From: Flavobacterium suaedae
GTDB lineage: Bacteria; Bacteroidota; Bacteroidia; Flavobacteriales; Flavobacteriaceae
Length of the DNA: 64,000 nucleotides
Assembly (NCBI RefSeq): GCF_014642915.1
Contig: NZ_BMJE01000006.1
Span: forward strand, 155,236 to 219,235
Reading direction: 5' to 3'
Positions 52,704-60,642 of this stretch are shown here, piece after piece. The notes beneath the pieces were generated by a model. The model saw nothing but the letters and a program-made list of their open reading frames with translations. It made no database searches and was not told where the DNA came from. Positions within the stretch are counted from its first letter, which is position 1; each line of letters opens with the position of its first letter. The translations under genes and the position numbers were made by a program.

Positions 52704-54407
52704 ATGACTAAAATGAACAAACTGAAATACGTTGGTTTATCGTTATTGTTTTTCGGTGTGGCGAATGCCCAGGATGCCGAAGGTGCAAAAAAGGCAATTG
52801 ATGCTGAGAAATATCAAAAAGCGAAATCAATTTTAAAATCTCTTATTAAAGAAAACCCTGATGAAGGGAAAAACTATTTTCTTTTAGGAGATGTTTACCT
52901 TAAGCAGGAAGAGAAAGACTCTGCTGCTATGTACTTTAATAAAGGTAAAGGAGTAAAAAAGGATGAAGAGTACAACCTTATTGGTTTAGCACACATTAAA
53001 CTAAATGAAGGCAATACTGCTGCGGCAGATACTCAGCTTAAAGCAGTAGAAGATGAGCTTAGAAGAAGAGATGTAGAGCAGCTTGTTTATATAGGGCGTG
53101 CTTACATCGAGTCAGATAATGCTAACTACAAGAAAGCTATATCGTTTCTTAACAAAGCAATTGAAAAAGATGATGAGTATGCAAAAGCTTATTTAGCATT
53201 GGGAGATGCTTATGTAGGCGATGAAAACTATAGCGAGGCGTATAAAGCATACCGTAACGCATTTAGGCTGGATAGTTCATTACTTAGAGCTAAATTACAA
53301 CTAGGTGTGATTACAAAAAATACAAGAGCAGCTTTCCCTGAGGCTGTAAGTGCTTTTGAAAATATTTTATCAGCAGACCCTAACTATGGTCCTGCATACA
53401 GAGAGCTGGCAGAAACATATTACCTGTGGGCTAATACTGATACTTCTAAATATGACCAGTACATAAATAAGGCACTGGACTATTATAAAAAGTATATGGA
53501 GTTAACTGATTACTCGTTAAACTCTCGTATGAGATATGCAGACTTTTTAGTACTGGCAAGAGATTATAAAGCGCTTGAAGAAGAGGCTAAAAAAATGCAG
53601 GAACTTGATGAAGTTAACCCAAGAATACTGCGTTATCTATCATATTCAGCTTATGAAAATGGTAACTATGAGGCGAGTATGAAAGCAATGAATGAGTTTA
53701 TGTCTAAAGTTGAAGATGACAGACTTATTGCAAGGGATTACCTTTACTTAGGTTTAGCAAAACTAGCTTCTACAATTAGCACTGATGCCGAAGGAAACTC
53801 AATTGTTAGTGACGAGGAAATGTTTAACGGAGCTATAGAAGACATTAAGAAAGCAGCCGAAATGGATATAGAAATTACTAATGAGTTTAACGCTATTGGT
53901 AAAAAGCTATTCGGTCAGCGATTATACGGTCCTGCTTCAATAGTATTTGAAGTTGCAGCTGAAAACCCTGATAACAGAAATGCATTTTATGATAACTTTT
54001 ATCTTGCTTATTCAGTTTACTACGATCACGTAAACAAATCGGAAGAAGACAGAGCAGAAAATATTGAAAGATTAAAAGTGGCTGATAAAGCATTAGACAG
54101 AGTAATTGAACTTTCACCTGATGCTCAGGATGCTTTCCTTTTCAAAGCGAGAATTAACCAATTTATGAAGTCTGAAGAAGCCTATGCTGAAATGGCAAAA
54201 GCTTATGATGAGTATATAAGAATTGTAACTGAAGCAGGAGCTGAATCAGTTGAGGAAAACAAGAAAAAGCTAATAGAAGCATATGAAAATGCAGGAGCTT
54301 ACTACCAGGTACTTGATAAAGAAAAAGCAAAAGAATACTTTACACAAGCACTTGAACTTGACCCTGAGAACGAGTATGCTAAGCAGCAGTTAGAAGGTTT
54401 GGAATAA
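52704..54407 (+). CDS. Periplasmic TPR-repeat protein
   Basis: A 567-aa protein with a signal peptide (LKYVGLSLLFFGVANAQDAE) and about ten tetratricopeptide repeats, for example AKAYLALGDAYVGDENYSEA, YGPAYRELAETYYLWA and AKEYFTQALELDPENEYAKQ at the C-terminus. TPR proteins act as scaffolds. It is last in the tonB gene run, 38 bp after the PstS-like gene, so it may assist the TonB complex or envelope assembly. No catalytic signature. Confidence 0.85.
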   Translation: MTKMNKLKYVGLSLLFFGVANAQDAEGAKKAIDAEKYQKAKSILKSLIKENPDEGKNYFLLGDVYLKQEEKDSAAMYFNKGKGVKKDEEYNLIGLAHIKLNEGNTAAADTQLKAVEDELRRRDVEQLVYIGRAYIESDNANYKKAISFLNKAIEKDDEYAKAYLALGDAYVGDENYSEAYKAYRNAFRLDSSLLRAKLQLGVITKNTRAAFPEAVSAFENILSADPNYGPAYRELAETYYLWANTDTSKYDQYINKALDYYKKYMELTDYSLNSRMRYADFLVLARDYKALEEEAKKMQELDEVNPRILRYLSYSAYENGNYEASMKAMNEFMSKVEDDRLIARDYLYLGLAKLASTISTDAEGNSIVSDEEMFNGAIEDIKKAAEMDIEITNEFNAIGKKLFGQRLYGPASIVFEVAAENPDNRNAFYDNFYLAYSVYYDHVNKSEEDRAENIERLKVADKALDRVIELSPDAQDAFLFKARINQFMKSEEAYAEMAKAYDEYIRIVTEAGAESVEENKKKLIEAYENAGAYYQVLDKEKAKEYFTQALELDPENEYAKQQLEGLE

Positions 54408-54427
54408 ACCATTTAAATTATATTTAT

Positions 54428-54457
54428 AACCGCTGCCATAGTGCAGCGGTTTTTTTA
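54428..54457 (+). terminator. Terminator of the exbB-tonB-TPR operon
   Basis: AACCGCTGC pairs with GCAGCGGTT around a 6-base loop, followed by T7. It begins 21 bp after the TPR stop. Confidence 0.9.
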
Positions 54458-54476
54458 TTGCCTTGATATTAATATG

Positions 54477-54484
54477 TATCTTTG
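54477..54484 (+). promoter_or_regulatory. -7 box TATCTTTG for queE
   Basis: It matches TAnnTTTG and overlaps the TTG at 54482 that begins the longest queE ORF, so the real start is the ATG at 54503. No clear -33 TTG at the right distance; one lies at 54458-54460. Confidence 0.55.
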
Positions 54485-54502
54485 CAGCCTATTTTTATAA
54501 AG

Positions 54503-55135
54503 ATGTTGAAGAAAGAAATACAAATAGCAGTAGATAAAGGAGAAATGCTCCCTTTAATGGAAGAATTCTATACTATACAGGGAGAAGGCTTTCATACCGG
54601 TACTGCTGCCTATTTTATTCGTGTAGGAGGATGTGACGTCGGGTGCCACTGGTGCGATGTAAAGGAAAGCTGGAATGCCGAGTTGCATCCGCCAACAAAT
54701 ACTGATGTTATAGTAGAAAATGCAGCTAAAAATGCTAAAACTATTGTAGTAACAGGAGGGGAGCCTTTAACCTGGGATATGAACCCTTTAACTACAAAAC
54801 TTAAAGAGAAAGGTTTAAATGTGCATATTGAAACATCAGGCGCATATCCTGTAACGGGACATTGGGACTGGTTTTGCCTTTCTCCTAAAAAAACAAAGTT
54901 ACCTGTTCAGGAGGCTTATGATACAGCACATGAGTTAAAGGTTATTATATATAATAAGCACGACTTTTTATTTGCTGAAGAGCAGGCAGAAAAGGTAAAT
55001 GAGAATGCTATACTTTTCCTGCAGCCGGAATGGAGTAAAAGAGAGCAAGTTACACCACTTATTGTAGATTATGTTATGAATAATCCGAAATGGCGTGTAT
55101 CTTTACAAACACATAAATACTTAAATATACCATAA
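54503..55135 (+). CDS. queE: 7-carboxy-7-deazaguanine synthase (radical SAM)
   Basis: A 210-aa protein from the ATG at 54503. The cluster motif is GCDVGCHWCDV (C-x3-C-x2-C, binding the 4Fe-4S), with the SAM segment TGGEPLTW and the QueE-typical EEFYTIQGEGFHTG start and HETSG-type strand (HIETSGAYP). It makes the 7-carboxy-7-deazaguanine precursor of queuosine in tRNA. Length matches family. It lies upstream of DUF2059 genes. Confidence 0.92.
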   Translation: MLKKEIQIAVDKGEMLPLMEEFYTIQGEGFHTGTAAYFIRVGGCDVGCHWCDVKESWNAELHPPTNTDVIVENAAKNAKTIVVTGGEPLTWDMNPLTTKLKEKGLNVHIETSGAYPVTGHWDWFCLSPKKTKLPVQEAYDTAHELKVIIYNKHDFLFAEEQAEKVNENAILFLQPEWSKREQVTPLIVDYVMNNPKWRVSLQTHKYLNIP

Positions 55136-55151
55136 ATTTAAATCGTAGAAC

Positions 55152-55553
55152 ATGAAAAAATTACTATTAGCGGCAGCTTTCATTCTTATGGCAAACTTTA
55201 CTTTTGCACAGAGTGATGCTTTTAAAGCCGACGTTAAAACGCTACTTGAAGTTTCAGGAGGTATGGCACAGATTGAAGTAGCTAAAAAGCAGGTTATAAG
55301 CATGGTTCCTGCTGACAAACAAGAAGAGTTTTCTAAAGAGTTTGAAGCTTCTATACAACCAATTCTTGAAGCTCAAAAAGATTTTTATCTGAAAGAATTT
55401 ACTCACGATGAAGTTAAGCAGATGATTAAGTTTTACCAATCGCCTGCGGGTAAAAAACTTGCTGATAAATTACCAAAACTTACAGAGTCTACAATGCCTG
55501 CAATACAGCAATGGACAATGGAGCTACAAAGTATACTTATGAAATATCAATAA
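55152..55553 (+). CDS. DUF2059 secreted protein (first copy)
   Basis: A 133-aa protein with a signal peptide (AAAFILMANFTFAQ) and a helical DUF2059 domain, including FTHDEVKQMIKFYQSPAGKK, the family's hallmark. It probably acts in the periplasm; function unknown. It is the first of three related genes in tandem and starts 16 bp after queE. Confidence 0.85.
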   Translation: MKKLLLAAAFILMANFTFAQSDAFKADVKTLLEVSGGMAQIEVAKKQVISMVPADKQEEFSKEFEASIQPILEAQKDFYLKEFTHDEVKQMIKFYQSPAGKKLADKLPKLTESTMPAIQQWTMELQSILMKYQ

Positions 55554-55582
55554 TAAGATTGATAAAATAGAATTGTAATAGC

Positions 55583-55615
55583 AAAAGCCCTGAAATATAA
55601 TTTTAGGGCTTTTTG
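55583..55615 (+). terminator. Terminator after the first DUF2059 gene
   Basis: AAAAGCCCT pairs with AGGGCTTTTT around a 13-base AT-rich loop, followed by TTTGTTT, 30 bp after the stop. Confidence 0.88.
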
Positions 55616-55650
55616 TTTATATTTAGTTTCCAATTTAAAGCATTCCTAAA

Positions 55651-56040
55651 ATGAAGGCTATTTTACTATCCCTATGTTTCCTATTCTGTTTTTCTGTGGC
55701 GAATGCCCAAATAGACGAGAAAATACACAGCTTAATTTCAATCACTACTGATACAGAGCGTTTAGAGGGTATAAAAGAATTAATGTTGTATGATGTGCTG
55801 GATATTGAAAGGGAAGCATTTTCTAAAGAATTTGATATAATAGTATTTAACTACTACAAAAAACTCCAAGAATATTACAAAGCAAACTATACTGAAGATG
55901 AAATAGATCAATTGCTGAGTTTTTATGATTCTCCTGCAGGTAAAAAGCTAATGGCTGACCAAAGAGAATTATTACATGGAAATTTACTACCAAATAATGA
56001 CCTTAATGCAAGAGTAAAAGAAATAAAAAAAGATAAGTAG
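55651..56040 (+). CDS. DUF2059 secreted protein (second copy)
   Basis: A 129-aa paralogue: signal peptide (LLSLCFLFCFSVANAQ) and the core YTEDEIDQLLSFYDSPAGKK. It is separated from the first copy by a terminator and begins 5 bp upstream of the third. Divergence from the first copy is large, so duplication is old. Confidence 0.85.
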   Translation: MKAILLSLCFLFCFSVANAQIDEKIHSLISITTDTERLEGIKELMLYDVLDIEREAFSKEFDIIVFNYYKKLQEYYKANYTEDEIDQLLSFYDSPAGKKLMADQRELLHGNLLPNNDLNARVKEIKKDK

Positions 56041-56045
56041 CATTT

Positions 56046-56453
56046 ATGGTACGGATTGTTATAATAATACTATGTTTGGTTTCGGTTTCACTGCAGGCTC
56101 AAAATAAAGAAGTGGAACTGCTGATTAAGAATTTAGATGTGAATTACTTTTTAGAATTGGAAAAGGAGTATGAAAAAATGTGGGTGCAGCCTCAGCATGA
56201 AGAACAATTCATAAAAGAATTTGATGCGATGACTCCTGAATATTTAAACGATATTAAAAAGTACTTTAAAGAAAGGTATACAGAAGAAGAACTTAAAGAA
56301 ATTACTCAATTTTATGATTCAGAATTGGGTAAAAAAGTACTTAATAATAACCAAGGGTTTATTGATGTTGCTAAAAAAGCTTACAGCGAATGGATTGATG
56401 ATTATATGGAAGTTAGATCCAAATTAATGCATGGTGATTATCAAAGGCAGTAA
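56046..56453 (+). CDS. DUF2059 secreted protein (third copy)
   Basis: A 135-aa paralogue: signal peptide (VIIILCLVSVSLQAQ) and the core YTEEELKEITQFYDSELGKK, where the usual SPAGKK is replaced by SELGKK. It follows copy two by 5 bp and its 3' end overlaps the converging methyltransferase gene by 13 bp. Confidence 0.82.
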   Translation: MVRIVIIILCLVSVSLQAQNKEVELLIKNLDVNYFLELEKEYEKMWVQPQHEEQFIKEFDAMTPEYLNDIKKYFKERYTEEELKEITQFYDSELGKKVLNNNQGFIDVAKKAYSEWIDDYMEVRSKLMHGDYQRQ

Positions 56454-57151
56454 AGTTTAGCTAAATAATCATAATGAGGTCCTTCCATAACTAATTCGCA
56501 TTGCAATCCGTTGGCTATAACAGCATTTTGTAAAGTATTATAATCAATATACATCCAGTTAAAAGGTTCTTCGTGTTCACCTTTGTAACTAATATTAAAA
56601 ACTACTTCGCCATAATAATCATTATCAGTAGGAATCCAGCGTCCGCCATCTTCATCCTCGTCAAACATATATATAATATCAGAAGAGTCAAGTAAAACCT
56701 GCCCGCCATCATTTAAAAGCGATTTTATTTGCTGTAAAAAATCAGAAATTTTATTCAGCCTGCCACACATACCCGCACCGTTCATTAAAAATAAGATAGT
56801 GTCAAATTTTTCACCTTCCATTTTCATTACATCCTGAGTGATAGCTTTGTTTACGCCACGTAATTTACACGCTTCTATAGCATTAGCAGATATATCAACA
56901 GCAGTAACATCCAGTTTTTTTTCATTTTGCAGGTATAAGCTATGGCTACCGGCACCACAGCCCACATCAAGCACTTTCCCTTTAGCCATTTGCAGGGCTT
57001 TTTGCTCCAGTTTCGGCATATTATTGTAATCTCTGAATAAATAAGCAACATTCATTTCATCTTCTTCGGAGATTGATGTTTCTGTAATAAGATCTTGCGG
57101 ATTGTTATTGGTTTGGTAATCCAGTATGGCTTTGCCGAAAAGGTCTTTCAT
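56441..57151 (-). CDS. Class I SAM-dependent methyltransferase
   Basis: A 236-aa methyltransferase with motif I VLDVGCGAGSHSLYL (around residue 70-84), VTAVDISANAIEAC (motif II) and FDTILFLMNGAGMCGRL (motif IV). It resembles small-molecule methylases of the ubiE/BioC type. Substrate unknown. Overlaps copy three of DUF2059 on the other strand by 13 bp and is divergent from the YkgJ-type gene. Confidence 0.88.
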   Translation of the reverse strand: MKDLFGKAILDYQTNNNPQDLITETSISEEDEMNVAYLFRDYNNMPKLEQKALQMAKGKVLDVGCGAGSHSLYLQNEKKLDVTAVDISANAIEACKLRGVNKAITQDVMKMEGEKFDTILFLMNGAGMCGRLNKISDFLQQIKSLLNDGGQVLLDSSDIIYMFDEDEDGGRWIPTDNDYYGEVVFNISYKGEHEEPFNWMYIDYNTLQNAVIANGLQCELVMEGPHYDYLAKLYCL

Positions 57152-57195
57152 ATTTTTATAGTACTTTTACGCCTTGAAAGATGATAATGTAAACC

Positions 57196-57690
57196 ATGAT
57201 GGACGATTTTTTAAAACAGCTTCCAAAGCTTGCCAAAGATAAGCATAACGAGAACAAAAAGTTTTTTGCAAAGCTAAAAAAGAAGGCTCCTAAAAACATG
57301 GACTACATTATGCAGGAATTACATGAAGAGGAGTTTGAAAGGACAGATTGCCTTACTTGTGCTAATTGCTGTAAGACTACAGGGCCGTTGTTTACAAATG
57401 CTGATATTGAGCGTATAGCAAAACACTTCAGATTAAAGCCACAGCAGTTTATTGACCAATATTTACGTGTTGACGAAGACAACGATTATGTTTTGCAGGA
57501 AGTTCCTTGTACTTTTTTAGATAGTGAGAACTACTGCATGATTTATGATGTTCGCCCGAAAGCATGCCGCGAGTTTCCGCATACAGATAGGAAGAAATTT
57601 CAACAGATAAGTAACTTAACACTTAAAAATGTTGCTATTTGTCCTGCGGCTTATAATATTGTGGAGGAAATGAAAAAAACTATAAAATAG
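57196..57690 (+). CDS. YkgJ-family zinc/iron-chelating domain protein
   Basis: A 164-aa protein. Conserved cysteines: CLTCANCC (around residue 50-57), PCTFLD...YCMIYDVRPKACREF (around residue 95-120) and the last one in AICPAA, the YkgJ/CxxCxxCC pattern. Start is the ATG at 57196 or 57199. It is thought to bind a metal cluster; role is unknown. Confidence 0.88.
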   Translation: MMDDFLKQLPKLAKDKHNENKKFFAKLKKKAPKNMDYIMQELHEEEFERTDCLTCANCCKTTGPLFTNADIERIAKHFRLKPQQFIDQYLRVDEDNDYVLQEVPCTFLDSENYCMIYDVRPKACREFPHTDRKKFQQISNLTLKNVAICPAAYNIVEEMKKTIK

Positions 57691-57728
57691 CAAGTGATTA
57701 CATTTGGCATAATCACTTGCTTTTATTT
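57691..57728. terminator. Terminator after the YkgJ gene
   Basis: CAAGTGATTA pairs perfectly with TAATCACTTG around a 9-base loop, followed by CTTTTATTT. The stem begins directly after the stop codon. It may also work for the minus-strand small gene. Confidence 0.85.
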
Positions 57729-57747
57729 ACTTAAAATAAGGATAGAG

Positions 57748-57963
57748 TTAAGCGGCAGCTTCTTCAGTTCCGCCGTAATGCTTTAACTCTTCTATTATAC
57801 CTTGTATGCATTGCATTTTAACTTCTATATAATCTAAAAGTTCGTCAATTTTATCTTTAATAAAATCTAAAAAGTCAATAACATCTTCTATATAATCTTT
57901 TACTTCATGTATAAAGCCAAGTATATAGTCAATTACTTTATTTATTGTTTCAGGAATATTCAT
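57748..57963 (-). CDS. Small amphipathic-helix protein, unknown
   Basis: A 71-aa protein made of repeated I/L-D/E-x patterns (IDYILGFIHEVKDYIEDVID, then FLDFIKDKIDELLDYIE), strongly amphipathic and acidic, ending GGTEEAAA. It could be a coiled-coil or membrane-surface protein. No family recognised; codon use and spacing suggest it is real. Confidence 0.55.
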   Translation of the reverse strand: MNIPETINKVIDYILGFIHEVKDYIEDVIDFLDFIKDKIDELLDYIEVKMQCIQGIIEELKHYGGTEEAAA

Positions 57964-58057
57964 AGCGCTGCTTTTTTATTTACATGATGAAATTACAAAA
58001 AGTACTACATACAAAGAAAAACTTTGTAATAACATTAAGAATCTGTGTAATTAGGAA

Positions 58058-59332
58058 CTAATCATAAATAAGATATTTTTTTCGCATAGCTTTAAAATCT
58101 TTTAGTCCGTTACCCCAGCTTTTTCTTATTTCTTCCTCTGTTTTCCCTTCCTCTATTTGTTTTTGCAAGGTAGTAGTGCCGGCTAGTTTAGTAAAAAAGC
58201 TATTAAAGAATTTTGACTTTTCTTGTGTAACCGCATATGCATTTAATAACCACTTTAATTCTAACTGTTTTGGTTTTTTTGCTTGTGTAAGGTTTACACC
58301 ATAGCAAACCTCTCCGTTATACAAAGGATTCTTTGCTCCTTCGTTAGGTTGTGGGGTAAAGCTAAATCCTGATTTAGGTAGATATGGTGAGCCATATACC
58401 TGAAACTGCATATCAGTCCCCCTGCCAACACTCACATTAGTACCTTCAAAAAAACAAAGGCTAGGGTATAAAGCAATAGATTGATCATTCGGTAGGTTAG
58501 GGGAGGGTTTAACAGGAATATGATATTCCGTATCACGACTGTAGTTAAGGCAAGGTATTACAGTTAACTGGCAAAGTATGCCATTGTTAAGCCACTCTTG
58601 TCCGTTTATCATTTTAGCATATTCACCTATAGTCATGCCATGCAAAACAGGTATAGGGTGCATGCCTACAAAACTTTTATGCTCTTTTTCTAATATAGGA
58701 CCATCTACAATTCCGCCATTCGGGTTAGGTCTGTCTAATACTATAAGTGGAATATTGTTTTCAGCACAAGCTTCCATTACATAATGTAATGATGATATAT
58801 AGGTGTAAAAACGTGCGCCTACATCCTGCAAGTCAAAAACCATTATGTCTATACCCTCCAGTTGTTCGGGCTTTGGTTTTTTATTATTGCCGTAAAGCGA
58901 AATTATTGGCAGTCCGGTTTGGGTATCCTTACCGTCTTTAATCAGTTCTCCCGCATCGGCAGTTCCGCGAAAACCATGCTCCGGCGCGAATATTTTTTTT
59001 ACGTTAACCTCTTTACTTATTAAAAAATCAACAATACTTTCACGGCGATACTGTATTGTAGTTTCCGAAGAATTGGAAAATGTCGTGTCAGTAACCACTA
59101 TAGTACCTGTCTGGTTAGTAACCACTCCAATTTTTTTACCTTCCAGTAAAGGTAAATATGCCTCGTAGTTTTCAGCTCCTGTTTTTATAGGTTTATTTTC
59201 TTGTGTAATTATATTACCTCTGTTCTCTTGGCTAATGGCTAACGACTTTTCATTTTTTACAGAATTTCCGCAAGCAGCTAATAATATAAGTGAGAATAAA
59301 AATGTATTTTTGAACAAAGAATAAGATACCAT
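58058..59332 (-). CDS. DUF1343/NamZ-like exo-beta-N-acetylmuramidase lipoprotein
   Basis: A 424-aa protein with lipoprotein signal (LFSLILLAACGN, C21). Family motifs: GKKIGVVTNQTGTI, VKKIFAPEHGFRGTADAG, DIMVFDLQDVGARFYTYISS, IVLDRPNPNGG and ERGSEVS-type VSVGRGTDMQFQVYGSPYL. NamZ cleaves N-acetylmuramic acid from peptidoglycan fragments for recycling. Length normal. Its ATG lies 5 bp from the TTG start of the divergent permease. Confidence 0.88.
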   Translation of the reverse strand: MVSYSLFKNTFLFSLILLAACGNSVKNEKSLAISQENRGNIITQENKPIKTGAENYEAYLPLLEGKKIGVVTNQTGTIVVTDTTFSNSSETTIQYRRESIVDFLISKEVNVKKIFAPEHGFRGTADAGELIKDGKDTQTGLPIISLYGNNKKPKPEQLEGIDIMVFDLQDVGARFYTYISSLHYVMEACAENNIPLIVLDRPNPNGGIVDGPILEKEHKSFVGMHPIPVLHGMTIGEYAKMINGQEWLNNGILCQLTVIPCLNYSRDTEYHIPVKPSPNLPNDQSIALYPSLCFFEGTNVSVGRGTDMQFQVYGSPYLPKSGFSFTPQPNEGAKNPLYNGEVCYGVNLTQAKKPKQLELKWLLNAYAVTQEKSKFFNSFFTKLAGTTTLQKQIEEGKTEEEIRKSWGNGLKDFKAMRKKYLIYD

Positions 59333-59337
59333 ATCAA

Positions 59338-60573
59338 TTGAATTTAGAATATTTTATTGCCCGCAGGCTGGTTACTGCCAAGAACCATAAAAGTAGCATA
59401 TCCGCACCAATAATAAAAATAGCAATTATTGCTATTGCTATTAGTGTTATGATGATGATAATTGCTGTTGCAACAGGTGTGGGGCTGCAAGATAAAATAC
59501 GTGAAAAAGTATCAGCGTTTAACGGACAGATCATTATATCAAACTATGATGATAATATGTCTGAAGTTAGCGTGTCTCCTATACCTATAGAACAAGATTT
59601 TTATCCTGAGTTTAAATCTGTAGAAGGCATAAGCCATATACAAGGCATAGTGTCAAAGGCAGGAATTATCCGTACAGAAGAATCTGTAGAAGGTATTATA
59701 TTTAAAGGAGTAGGAAAAGATTACCGTTGGAATGATATAAAAGAATATATAACATCGGGCAGAATACCCAACCTACAGGATAAACTGAATAATGAAGTTA
59801 TACTTTCTGAATACCTTGCTAAAAGGTTAAAATTAAAAGTAGGAGATAAGTTCAATACTTTTTTTATGAAGGAAGATGCTAATAGTATGCCCAACATGAG
59901 AGTTTTTGAGTTGGTTGGCGTTTTCAATTCAGGGTTTCAGGAATTTGATGCTACTTATGTAATAGGCGACATTCGCCATATACAGCGCATTAATAAATGG
60001 AGAAATGGCGAAGTAGGCTCTTTTGAAGTTTTTATAGATGATTTTGATGAGTTAGAGAAAAAAGGATTCGAAGTATATAACGCCATTCCTTCTACACTTA
60101 ACAGCAGGACCATATCAGAGAAATATTATACCATTTTTGAATGGTTAAAACTTTTTGACTTTAATATATTCCTCATAATAATAATAATGGTAGTAGTAGG
60201 TACCATAAATATGGTAGTAGCATTATTGGTATTAATATTAGAGCGTACCCAAATGATAGGCATGCTAAAAGCACTCGGAGCTAATAACTGGAGTATGCGA
60301 AAGGTGTTTTTGTATAACGCATCCTACCTTATTATAAAAGGTTTGCTTTGGGGTAATGCTATTAGTTTAGCATTAATTTTAATTCAAAAGTATTTTAAAG
60401 TAATAAAACTACCACCCGAAAACTATTATGTAACCGTAGCACCGGTAACTATTGATGTTCCTGCAATATTACTGATAAATGCAGGCACTGCAATAGTGTG
60501 CTTACTGCTGCTACTTATACCATCTTATATAATTACAAAAATATCACCTGTAAAAGCCCTAAGGTTCGACTAA
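59338..60573 (+). CDS. LolC/LolE-like ABC transporter permease
   Basis: A 411-aa permease: MNLEYFIARRLVTAKNHKSS, a membrane helix at 25-50, a large periplasmic domain (residues 55-270), and three membrane helices at 275-310, 330-350 and 375-400, the FtsX/LolE type layout. It probably releases lipoproteins to the carrier LolA. The start is TTG (59338), only 5 bp from the DUF1343 start on the other strand; homologues begin with the same MNLEYFIA residues, so TTG is accepted. Confidence 0.85.
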   Translation: MNLEYFIARRLVTAKNHKSSISAPIIKIAIIAIAISVMMMIIAVATGVGLQDKIREKVSAFNGQIIISNYDDNMSEVSVSPIPIEQDFYPEFKSVEGISHIQGIVSKAGIIRTEESVEGIIFKGVGKDYRWNDIKEYITSGRIPNLQDKLNNEVILSEYLAKRLKLKVGDKFNTFFMKEDANSMPNMRVFELVGVFNSGFQEFDATYVIGDIRHIQRINKWRNGEVGSFEVFIDDFDELEKKGFEVYNAIPSTLNSRTISEKYYTIFEWLKLFDFNIFLIIIIMVVVGTINMVVALLVLILERTQMIGMLKALGANNWSMRKVFLYNASYLIIKGLLWGNAISLALILIQKYFKVIKLPPENYYVTVAPVTIDVPAILLINAGTAIVCLLLLLIPSYIITKISPVKALRFD

Positions 60574-60574
60574 T

Positions 60575-60608
60575 AAAAAAGCCCATACAATTGTATGGGC
60601 TTTTAATT
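60575..60608. terminator. Bidirectional terminator
   Basis: A perfect 20-bp palindrome (GCCCATACAA and its complement, 60581-60600) flanked by A6 and T4. It separates the permease from the converging subtilase gene. Confidence 0.9.
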
Positions 60609-60642
60609 TACTTAACTATATTAAATTATTGATTTTTAGTCT

